From Haloquadratum sp. J07HQX50 (GTDB lineage Archaea; Halobacteriota; Halobacteria; Halobacteriales; Haloferacaceae): a stretch of DNA of 7,580 nt. The position numbers and the translations under genes are program-made. Positions 1 through 6,200 of this stretch are shown here, in pieces. Under the pieces are notes generated by a model. The model worked only from the letters and a program-made list of their open reading frames with translations, made no database searches and was not told where the DNA came from. Numbering within the stretch: the stretch's first letter is position 1; each line of letters opens with the position of its first letter. The stretch covers positions 700,927 to 708,506 of the forward strand of contig KE356562.1 of assembly GCA_000416005.1 (NCBI GenBank), in the 5' to 3' direction.

Positions 1-407
1 CCAGCATAGAGGACTGCAGTATACATTCCAGCGGCGATGATTGCTCCACTCCCAAGAGCAGCAATGATTCGTAATTCAGAGGTAAGGATAACTACCGAAA
101 TCGCCTCAATATTGACACCGTCTGGCATGAAACGTGTAGCAAAATCCACACTCTGGTGCCAGAGGCGTGAAACGACTACGTCAGGGAGGACAACAAAAAC
201 GAAACTGATTGTCCCGCTAAGAAAGATTGCAGCAGAGGTTGCGATGGCGTATAGGCGAGCAATAAACAGATCAAATCCAATCGTGAGATTCGTTCCACGA
301 AACGCCCGGCGATCACGGTCATGACGACGTTTCTGAGCCTGTGATGCAAAAATGGCGTATGCTGCACGATCAACTGGCCCCAAGCTATCAGGTGAGTTGG
401 CACTCAT
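1..407 (-). CDS. Type II/IV secretion membrane platform protein (PilC/TadC/FlaJ type), N-terminal part, runs off left edge
   Basis: The frame is open from ATG 407-405 to the window edge, giving about 135 residues with no stop. The N-terminus is charged and soluble (MSANSPDSLGPVDRAAYAIF, then an Arg-rich stretch near residues 25-37). A first hydrophobic segment lies at about residues 51-75 and a second at about 112-135. This matches the start of T2SF-domain inner membrane proteins, which anchor the assembly ATPase of type IV pili and archaella in the cytoplasmic membrane. The strongest support is position. The start lies 9 bases after the stop of the secretion ATPase gene, in the same frame and on the same strand, so the two are surely cotranscribed and probably translationally coupled. 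A weak GTGAG motif overlaps the upstream stop codon. The T2SF domains themselves lie mostly outside the window, so the family call rests on context and topology. Confidence 0.72.
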   Translation of the reverse strand, partial: MSANSPDSLGPVDRAAYAIFASQAQKRRHDRDRRAFRGTNLTIGFDLFIARLYAIATSAAIFLSGTISFVFVVLPDVVVSRLWHQSVDFATRFMPDGVNIEAISVVILTSELRIIAALGSGAIIAAGMYTAVLYA

Positions 408-416
408 CGCGTCTGC

Positions 417-2636
417 TCACCCACCTGCGGAGTGTTGTGCTTGTTCACGGCGGACTCGGTCGACAGTTGCTGCTTCATCGGTGCGGAGGTCCGATAGAAA
501 ACTAAACAGGCGGTCTGCATCACTGATATCCTCATTAACGAGATAGCGAACGTAGCGAACGCGACTCCGAAACTCTGCCTCAACCGTGGCCACAGACCGG
601 TTTGTCGCACTTGCGAGTGCATGAAACACCCGATGATCAACGTGGGAATTTGTGCCATCAGTCGCAGCGTTCACTCCCCCAAGTGATGGGTGGTCATATG
701 CCATTGAAAACTCTCCGTCGGCGTGACGAGTAAACACTGTATTATAATACAGTGTGGTGTTTGCTTTCTGGATCACGCCGGTCTGCTCGGCTGGAAGTGC
801 TTCAAACTCAGATTTTGAGACTAACTCAACGACACTACCAACGAACCGTTCACCAGCGACACGCTGTGGAAATACAACGAGGTCAATCTCGCGAAGCAGA
901 TACACCGGTAATCCCTGCTCAACGACGCGATTGACCAGCGTCTCAATATCTTCTGCATGTGTTGTCCCAATCACCCCATGACCTGTGTTTAAAATCTCAC
1001 CAAACGTCTGAAACGAGGCTGGTGAATTTACCTCAGCTATGACTTCAACGTCAGGATTGAGGTAGTTTGCCTCCACCATCAGGTCTGCCATCGAGACCCG
1101 TTTGTATGGATCCTCATGGTCACGTGTGGTAAGCGAGACGCCCGTTTCGTGCGGGAGATAGACCTCACGAGAGCCTTCATCGATTGAAATTGGTCGATTA
1201 TCGAAAGGAATGAACGGCATGTGTGAATTCAGTAACGTCGTCTTCCCAACGCCAGTTGGCCCGGAAAATAGTACGACGCGGTGATACTCATACAACAACC
1301 ACAGTAGTGCAACGAGTTCCGGTGGGATCGATCCAAATCGAATTAAATCAACTGGTGTGAGTGGTGTTGTTGCCTGCTTCCGAATCGAGACGTGTGGACC
1401 GTCCTCTGAAATGACTGGGAGTGCTACCGCACATCGGATTGTTTCATCACTCTCACTCCCGCCTGCTGGGCGGAGATTTACTTTTGCCGACGGCTGTGTA
1501 GCACTCAGTTCAACGCCATCGTTTGCAGCCAGTTGGGTGACAATATTGACGAAGCTCGTCTCATTTTCAAATTGGAGGTTTGTCGGAAGACGATCGCCGA
1601 CATCAACAACATCGGCTCGTGGAACAATCTTAATTCGTTCACCGACGCGGTTCGCTTCGATGTCCTCCAGATATGGATCACGAATAGGGATAGTGAGAAC
1701 ACCTTCACCGACATAATCTCTGAGAACATAATAGATGAGATCATCAAGACGTTCACGTGCGAAGCGGTCATTCACAGGCGGCGGTAATATGTCATATCGT
1801 GAGAGAAGATGCTGGATTCGGTGTCTTGTAGAGGCTACCAGTGCTGTTGTATTACGCGCCATGAGGCGCCGAGAGAGAAACGCCGTCGCACATCGATAAA
1901 CATACTCCGTCCGATTTTCAACGATTGTCTCTACGTTTACGTCCCAAATATATTCTTTACATTCACGGATAAGCGTCGAGTCACCTGGCAGTAGTGGTGG
2001 TTCCAATACTGCATACTGCGCTTTGAACCGGTCGTCGCCCAGTAGTCGATCACGACGAATGACCACCTCAATATCAAACCCAGCGAAGCCGACTGTATAG
2101 TACTGGAGACGTTCGCTGGCAATCGCTGTGACAGATGCGGCCTCTGCAGAAAACTGTGTAAACGCTGGTGCATAATCGTCGGTATGAACGATGAGTGTAT
2201 CGTCGGTGTGAGTATCGGCATCAACCATCACGATATGAGGGTCGAGAGCCAGCGGAGTGATAGGGCCAAGAAGATGAAAATCACGGAGCGTATAATGCTC
2301 AATTTGACGTCGAACGGCGGGCGCTACATCCAGGAGTGAATCGAGTGCCCGTTGATACTTTGGTGAGAGACCGTCCTGTGCACGTGTGGCCGCTCCTTCG
2401 CGAGTGAGCGGTCGTCTGGGCTCAACAGGTGTCAAGTATGACTCGATTCTTGCATATCCTGTCTTCCCAGCTGGTGAAAGCAACGGTTCGCGAATCTGAT
2501 AAGAGAAACCGATATCATCGAATCGATTAGCAATGGTTACCACAGTGCCGGTTATGAGTGTATATTGTGCGTGAATATGTGGCGCATACCATGCAGCAGA
2601 AGTATCCGGTGGTTCTGGTGGGGGAACCGAAATCAT
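417..2636 (-). CDS. Type IV pilus/archaellum-like secretion ATPase (PilB/VirB11-like, haloarchaeal clade)
   Basis: This 739-residue cytoplasmic AAA-type ATPase would power assembly of a type IV pilus-like filament together with the downstream membrane platform protein. Visible motifs are Walker A GPTGVGKTT (459-467), an Asp-box equivalent IDEGSREVYLP (485-495), a Walker B region NPDVEVIAEVNS (527-538) with Glu535, and a His-box TGHGVIGTTHAED (551-563). The order matches VirB11/GspE ATPases. About 440 residues precede the Walker A motif, so there is a large N-terminal region. Residues 600-739 form an acidic C-terminal extension beyond the catalytic core. In many relatives Walker B reads GEVRG, whereas this protein has AEVNS and lacks that arginine. 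I recall similar forms in other haloarchaeal homologues, so this is probably a clade trait. Start ATG 2636 is preceded by GTCGAGA, a weak ribosome site. The adjacent platform gene confirms the secretion role; the substrate pilin is unknown. Confidence 0.9.
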   Translation of the reverse strand: MISVPPPEPPDTSAAWYAPHIHAQYTLITGTVVTIANRFDDIGFSYQIREPLLSPAGKTGYARIESYLTPVEPRRPLTREGAATRAQDGLSPKYQRALDSLLDVAPAVRRQIEHYTLRDFHLLGPITPLALDPHIVMVDADTHTDDTLIVHTDDYAPAFTQFSAEAASVTAIASERLQYYTVGFAGFDIEVVIRRDRLLGDDRFKAQYAVLEPPLLPGDSTLIRECKEYIWDVNVETIVENRTEYVYRCATAFLSRRLMARNTTALVASTRHRIQHLLSRYDILPPPVNDRFARERLDDLIYYVLRDYVGEGVLTIPIRDPYLEDIEANRVGERIKIVPRADVVDVGDRLPTNLQFENETSFVNIVTQLAANDGVELSATQPSAKVNLRPAGGSESDETIRCAVALPVISEDGPHVSIRKQATTPLTPVDLIRFGSIPPELVALLWLLYEYHRVVLFSGPTGVGKTTLLNSHMPFIPFDNRPISIDEGSREVYLPHETGVSLTTRDHEDPYKRVSMADLMVEANYLNPDVEVIAEVNSPASFQTFGEILNTGHGVIGTTHAEDIETLVNRVVEQGLPVYLLREIDLVVFPQRVAGERFVGSVVELVSKSEFEALPAEQTGVIQKANTTLYYNTVFTRHADGEFSMAYDHPSLGGVNAATDGTNSHVDHRVFHALASATNRSVATVEAEFRSRVRYVRYLVNEDISDADRLFSFLSDLRTDEAATVDRVRREQAQHSAGG

Positions 2637-2680
2637 TCTCGACGTATCCTGTATTGAATAGACAGTCTGCTGTTGTCTCG

Positions 2681-2688
2681 TTTATACT
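2681..2688 (-). promoter_or_regulatory. Possible TATA box for the secretion ATPase operon
   Basis: On the minus strand the sequence reads AGTATAAAC, the best TATA-like element upstream of the ATPase start. It lies about 45-52 bases before the ATG. A transcript starting about 25 bases downstream would carry a leader of roughly 20 nucleotides. No convincing BRE was identified. The alternative AATATTTG slightly further upstream cannot be excluded. This is inference from spacing and composition only. Confidence 0.35.
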
Positions 2689-2710
2689 GGCAAATATTCA
2701 TGTGTTTGAT

Positions 2711-2732
2711 AGCTAAGTCATCGTACTTAGCT
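2711..2732. repeat. Perfect 8-bp inverted repeat (AGCTAAGT-N6-ACTTAGCT), candidate operator
   Basis: The plus strand reads AGCTAAGT, the 6-base spacer CATCGT, then ACTTAGCT. The two arms are exact reverse complements, and the symmetry stops outside them. The element lies 75-96 bases upstream of the secretion ATPase start, just upstream of the putative TATA box, where archaeal activators or repressors often bind. It could bind a dimeric regulator. It could equally be a stem-loop of a transcript end from an upstream unit, but no T-rich tract follows on either strand, which makes a terminator less likely. Confidence 0.45.
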
Positions 2733-3210
2733 TTGTGTGGCAACGTGTTGATACGTTACTCGGCCCTCTTGTGGACAGAATAGCAAAGGAAACTCCACAG
2801 ATAGCGAGAGTGTCTTGAGGTTGACCCTAAGTTGATTAAACATGTCGAATCGACGATCGTTGTAGCCGAAATGAGAATTATCTTTCTGACAGCAAGATGA
2901 AAACAAATATTTGAATCCTGCAGACGAGGGCGCGGCACCGATACGGTCTCATTGGTGACATACAGTCGCCCTGAGAGGTCATTAGAAATCGCGTTACTTT
3001 GGCCTGCAAACGGCCGGTTTGTATTAATTATCGACAACTCAAAGCGCAGAGAATAGCATCGGACAATACGGTTATGGAAACGTGTCTTAGATTCATCTGG
3101 TAATCAAACCAGTAGCATTTCTCTTCAGTTAGTATGAGTAGGAGGGTGCGATATGTTCTGTTTGTGTCGCATATCAACCACTGGATGAAGACCTGATGTC
3201 TGGACGGTAT
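2733..3210. other. Intergenic stretch without a convincing gene
   Basis: I see no recognisable gene between the ATPase promoter region and the CDGSH gene. A minus-strand frame at 2756-3037 begins with TTG, has no ribosome site and encodes nothing recognisable. On the plus strand a frame without a start runs from about 2901 to a TAG at 3054-3056; its end (RPERSLEIALLWPANGRFVL) looks somewhat protein-like and could be a remnant. A perfect 10-bp palindrome, CAAATATTTG, is at 2904-2913. Two very short plus-strand frames start at 3134 and 3153; the second follows GGAGGG closely but ends after 11 codons. An imperfect inverted repeat with arms GATATG (3150-3155) and CATATC (3170-3175) lies 36 bases beyond the CDGSH stop and may mark its transcript end. 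Confidence 0.45.
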
Positions 3211-3450
3211 TCAATCGTCAGCGAATACGATCTCTTCAACCTCGTGTCGCGGATTCTCATCATCGTCATCCTCGTATTTATACACGACATCCTCCTCTTC
3301 ATCGCCGGTTTCGACATGCGAGCCATCACAGTATGGCTTATTATCTGACAATCCACACTGGCAGATATATGCTGTCCCACCCTGTTCGTCTAATTCTTCT
3401 TCACCGACAGGGACCGGACCATTTGCATCATGTGTTACTTCTCTTGTCAT
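3211..3450 (-). CDS. CDGSH-type iron-sulfur protein
   Basis: This 79-residue soluble acidic protein carries the CDGSH motif that binds a 2Fe-2S cluster through three cysteines and one histidine. Residues 30-45 read CQCGLSDNKPYCDGSH, with ligands Cys30, Cys32, Cys41 and His45. This matches the family pattern C-x-C-x2-S/T-x3-P-x-C-D-G-S/T-H. The N-terminal part is short and the tail after His45 is strongly acidic, as expected for a halophile. Small single-domain members are common in archaea, and their likely role is electron transfer or cluster handling; the partner is unknown. Start ATG 3450 has no clear Shine-Dalgarno site, which would suit a leaderless or short-leader transcript. It stands alone, with no operon partner visible on either side. 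Confidence 0.92.
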   Translation of the reverse strand: MTREVTHDANGPVPVGEEELDEQGGTAYICQCGLSDNKPYCDGSHVETGDEEEDVVYKYEDDDDENPRHEVEEIVFADD

Positions 3451-4095
3451 ATATTTTCTTATGAGTTCAGCGGGTAAATGGTACGTGGAACAGGTATCAT
3501 TTTCTCCCGCTCAACACACAGCGTGATGTACACCTGCACCCAAGAGCGATCGCTGATACTCGTCCACCTCTCGGTATCGGAGTGATCGAGGATACACGAT
3601 ATGTTGTTGCCGAGAGGAGTCATTCCCCAGAATTAATGACATCGTCCGATGGATGGACTCGCCCAGCACAAGAGAATTGCTCTGTGCGATGTTATCTACA
3701 GGCGGAACAGGCAGAGTGGAGGTCGTTCCCGATTTCCGTTCTCGCGATGACGCTCTGGGTCTCAAACCACTTCTCTGCAAGAAGCTGAAGGCCATACGCT
3801 TATGACGCAGCCCACCGTCACGATAAATACAGTTGCGGCGTGGGTGAAAGACCTCAAAGCGACGGCCGGTAGTTGCGAGAAAGCGCGACACCTCTCGACA
3901 TCAACGGCAGGTGAACGGGTGTTCGCGGTCGCGAGGGGGGTGAAGCCGCCGATCCTCACGCACCAGACGTTCGGATGTGAATTCCAGCCGACCCATCTCG
4001 GGAACGTCAAGAGAAATGAAATTCGCCTGCGACAGCACGGGCCGCCTTGGGACGTGCAGTCAAGACGGTGAACATTGTCCCCGCGGTACGTCACA

Positions 4096-4168
4096 CATAG
4101 GTGTGGGTGCTTGCATATGCGTGTTTCAACGAACCAGTCTTGTGATTGTTGCCAATATCATAGGTGTG
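4096..4168 (+). repeat. Pair of 10-bp direct repeats (CATAGGTGTG) before the DUF4013 gene
   Basis: CATAGGTGTG occurs exactly at 4096-4105 and again at 4159-4168, with start points 63 bases apart, about six helical turns. The second copy overlaps the ribosome site region of the membrane protein gene at 4177. The first copy also forms a small inverted repeat (CACAC-ATAG-GTGTG). The pair may be regulatory or coincidental. Confidence 0.3.
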
Positions 4169-4173
4169 AGGGG
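4165..4173 (+). promoter_or_regulatory. Ribosome binding site supporting the 4177 start
   Basis: The purine-rich run GTGAGGGG ends 4 bases before ATG 4177 and is partly complementary to the 3' end of 16S rRNA. It supports this ATG over later candidates. The N-terminal sequence from this methionine also matches the usual start of DUF4013 proteins. Confidence 0.5.
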
Positions 4174-4176
4174 TAG

Positions 4177-4857
4177 ATGCTTCACAACGCCTTCGCCGCA
4201 CCACTTCAGTCCTCAGAGAGTCGTGACTCGCTTGCTATTTGTAGTGGTTTGATCATCGTCTGCTTCCTTCTTCTCCGGGTGATTCGAAGTCTGTATCCCG
4301 AATTAATTGTCTTTATTCCCGCTGCGATTATGATTGTCGCTGCGAGTCTTTTTATTGGATACCTCGGGTGGTACCTGCAATCGAGACCAGAGACTGACAC
4401 CCGCCCCACGGTTTCGACCGAAACGGCAGTTCTTGGCGCCCGCCTGCTTACTGTTGGTGGTATCTATACGATTCCTGCAGCAGTGGCGGTTAGTATCACT
4501 GCATATACCATCGTCTCAGGAGCCAGAGGGTTCTTGATTACACTTGGACCGACAGTTGCACTATTAGCTACCGTTGCTTCGGTCTACCTACTTCCTGCGG
4601 CGCTCCACGTTGCAGCAACCAGTGGGGTGCGCCCTGCACTGACTCGACATGCCGTCTCAGGACTCGCGAGTGGGTCGTACTTTTTCAGTTGGGTCGTCGC
4701 CACAACGTTGATTGTCAGTTCATGGAGTCTTCAGGGGGCGATTTCGATCTCGACTCCTGCTGCGATTATTGGAGCAGTGATAATCGCCTATACGCACCTC
4801 GTGGCGGTTCAATTATTGTCTGAGGGACTATCGCGAAGTCGGCACAGTCTCTCTTGA
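4177..4857 (+). CDS. DUF4013-type haloarchaeal integral membrane protein
   Basis: This 226-residue membrane protein is of unknown function. Hydrophobic segments lie at about residues 19-38, 44-64, 94-114, 118-147, 167-185 and 191-213, which suggests five or six transmembrane helices. The short amphipathic start with a charged SSESRDS segment before the first helix, the phrase YLLPAALHVA (137-146), and the motif ASGSYFFSWVVA (164-175) resemble DUF4013 proteins as I recall them from haloarchaea. There is no signal peptide beyond the first helix and no catalytic motif. It is the only plus-strand gene in the window and converges on the ABC transporter ATPase with 17 bases between stop codons, so it is not in that operon. 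It could instead be another small polytopic family; the assignment is by sequence feel, not a search. Confidence 0.7.
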   Translation: MLHNAFAAPLQSSESRDSLAICSGLIIVCFLLLRVIRSLYPELIVFIPAAIMIVAASLFIGYLGWYLQSRPETDTRPTVSTETAVLGARLLTVGGIYTIPAAVAVSITAYTIVSGARGFLITLGPTVALLATVASVYLLPAALHVAATSGVRPALTRHAVSGLASGSYFFSWVVATTLIVSSWSLQGAISISTPAAIIGAVIIAYTHLVAVQLLSEGLSRSRHSLS

Positions 4858-4858
4858 T

Positions 4859-4875
4859 ACCGGAGACACTCCGGT
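4859..4875. terminator. Hairpin between convergent genes, candidate bidirectional terminator
   Basis: ACCGGAG, loop ACA, CTCCGGT forms a perfect GC-rich 7-bp stem with a 3-base loop. It lies directly after the TGA (4855-4857) of the DUF4013 gene and reaches the stop codon (4877-4875) of the opposing ABC gene. A second, overlapping stem is possible at 4871-4883 (CCGGT-CAG-ACCGG) and excludes the first. Archaeal termination usually depends on U-tracts, and none is obvious here, so the hairpin may instead protect mRNA 3' ends. Confidence 0.45.
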
Positions 4876-6023
4876 CAGACCGGTGGTGCACCCAACTGGA
4901 CCTCGTCTGACAGCGTGCGAGTATGTAGTGCACGGCCGGTCGTCTGATCGAAGATATGAATCGCATCAGCAGGAAGACGCGCAGCAACCGGCTGGTCCTG
5001 AGTGAGTCTATGCATGCCGCTCACCGTGGCGACCAGAGGGGCAGTTGCTGTGGAGACATCCGGAAACGAGAGGTATACGATGTTCTCATTACCCATTGGT
5101 TCGACGACATCAACCCGTGTATCGAAATCTGTCGGCCGTGCCTTTTCGCTGACAAGTTCGACGGCCTCTGGGCGAATCCCAAGCACCACTTCACGGCCGA
5201 GACTCATATTTGCGGCTATTTCAGTGGGAAGAGAATATTCGAACAGATCGCCCACGAGTCGGTCTTGCTCGAAAGTCATCTCGAAGAAGTTCATTGAGGG
5301 CTCACCAAGGAAACCAGCGACGAATTGATTGGCCGGTTCGTGATAGCACTCTAGCGGCGTTGCCACTTGCTGGAGTTCACCAGCATTCAAGATGGCAATA
5401 CGATCACCCATCGTCATTGCTTCTGTTTGATCGTGAGTGACGTACATCGTCGTTACCTCAAGTTCTTCCTGGAGGCGCTGGAGCTCTGTTCGCATTTGTG
5501 CACGAAGCTTTGCGTCAAGATTCGACAGCGGTTCATCCATCAAGAATACTTCAGGGTCACGCACGATGGCACGACCGAGTGCGACACGCTGTCGTTGACC
5601 ACCTGAGAGGTCACGCGGTGTTCGGTCAAGTAACTCGGGGATATCAAGAAGATTAGCGGTCTCTTCGACTCGTGCCTGAATTTTCTCATTATCGAAGGTA
5701 GTGCTCTCTTCGAGACCAAATGCGATGTTTTCTTGCACACTCATATGCGGATAGAGCGCATATGATTGAAACACCATTGCAATATCACGATTTTGAGGCT
5801 TCACGTCGTTGATGACTCGATCACGAAGCGTAATGTCCCCGCTCGTGATGCTTTCGAGTCCAGCAACCATCCTGAGCGTCGTTGATTTTCCGCAGCCAGA
5901 TGGACCGACAACGACGAGGAATTCTCCATCTTCGATCGAGATTGAGATATCGTCGACAGCGACGACCTGTTCTTTTCCATCTTCGAATACTTTTGTTAGT
6001 GAATTGAGTGTAAGCGAGGCCAT
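4875..6023 (-). CDS. Sugar-type ABC transporter ATP-binding protein (MalK/UgpC family)
   Basis: This 382-residue cytoplasmic ATPase subunit belongs to a CUT1-type importer for sugars or related solutes. All nucleotide-binding motifs are intact: Walker A GPSGCGKST (40-48), Q-loop Gln86 in FQSYALYPHMS, signature LSGGQRQRV (139-147), Walker B VFLMDEP (159-165), D-loop SNLD (167-170) and switch His197 in VTHDQTEA. The region after about residue 236 contains GIRPEAVEL (282-290), typical of the TOBE-type regulatory domain of MalK and UgpC. Length is normal for the family. Permeases and a substrate-binding protein are not in the window, so the transported solute cannot be named. Upstream, on the same strand, lies an IS1341-type element whose end is about 30 bases from the ATG. 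The native promoter or an upstream operon partner may therefore have been displaced. No strong ribosome site precedes ATG 6023. Confidence 0.93.
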   Translation of the reverse strand: MASLTLNSLTKVFEDGKEQVVAVDDISISIEDGEFLVVVGPSGCGKSTTLRMVAGLESITSGDITLRDRVINDVKPQNRDIAMVFQSYALYPHMSVQENIAFGLEESTTFDNEKIQARVEETANLLDIPELLDRTPRDLSGGQRQRVALGRAIVRDPEVFLMDEPLSNLDAKLRAQMRTELQRLQEELEVTTMYVTHDQTEAMTMGDRIAILNAGELQQVATPLECYHEPANQFVAGFLGEPSMNFFEMTFEQDRLVGDLFEYSLPTEIAANMSLGREVVLGIRPEAVELVSEKARPTDFDTRVDVVEPMGNENIVYLSFPDVSTATAPLVATVSGMHRLTQDQPVAARLPADAIHIFDQTTGRALHTRTLSDEVQLGAPPV

Positions 6024-6049
6024 AATTATCTATCATGTATCTTTTGAAT

Positions 6050-6200
6050 TTGACCTCCTCCCACCGCTTCAGGGGTGGGATTCCCGAGCGTTGGGATATG
6101 ACGGTTTGCAGTCTCCCCGTTTTCTCGGTGTGAACTGTCCGCTCTCGCGGTCACACAGGAAGACTCCGGGCTGGGCCAACCAGCCGTTACTCATATGCCC
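6050..6200 (-). ncRNA. Predicted omega RNA (reRNA) scaffold from the tnpB 3' end
   Basis: In IS200/IS605-type elements the guide RNA of TnpB comes from the 3' part of tnpB and the right end, with the guide taken from the flanking DNA just past the element. Here the conserved end of tnpB and the terminal hairpin are present on the same strand. If the RNA is made, its guide would start near 6050 and read toward the ABC transporter gene. The 5' limit is a guess, and expression and folding are not shown by the sequence. Confidence 0.4.
6059..6080 (-). repeat. Right-end hairpin of the IS element
   Basis: TCCCACC (6059-6065) pairs perfectly with GGTGGGA (6074-6080) across an 8-base loop. Subterminal hairpins of this type are recognised by Y1 transposases and form the 3' scaffold of omega RNA in the IS200/IS605 superfamily. 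The tnpB stop codon (6071-6069) lies in the loop, so the last residues of the protein are encoded by the hairpin itself. Confidence 0.75.

Larger units (their letters stand above)
3451..4176. other. Gene-poor, possibly degenerate coding remnant
   Basis: No intact recognisable gene is present. On the minus strand, protein-like stretches appear in successive frames separated by stops and shifts: a segment near 4068-4012 (VLTARPKAARAVAGEF), one near 4000-3910 containing EMGRLEFTSERLVRE, one near 3890-3800 (SRFLATTGRRFEVFHPRR), and one near 3798-3690 (AYGLQLLAEKWFETQSVIAR) ending in a stop. This pattern fits a gene broken by frameshifts, but I cannot name its family. An opposing plus-strand frame (3802-4071, 89 residues, basic) is also open with fairly GC-rich third positions, so the true coding strand is uncertain. 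The part around 3800-4080 is visibly more GC-rich than the flanks, which could mean a different origin. Confidence 0.35.

Noticed and set aside
2756..3037. 93-residue minus-strand open frame
   Set aside because: It begins with TTG, has no ribosome site, lacks recognisable motifs and is not acidic in the way of its neighbours. It is probably open by chance.
3134..3196. Short plus-strand frames of 20 and 11 codons near a GGAGGG motif
   Set aside because: The purine run would suit the 11-codon frame at 3153, but the peptides are tiny and unrecognised, and no downstream gene would benefit from a leader peptide.
3802..4071. 89-residue plus-strand frame as a real gene
   Set aside because: Third positions are fairly GC-rich, but the protein is basic, unrecognised, lacks a good ribosome site, and opposes minus-strand fragments that look equally protein-like. 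It is kept only as part of the degenerate region.
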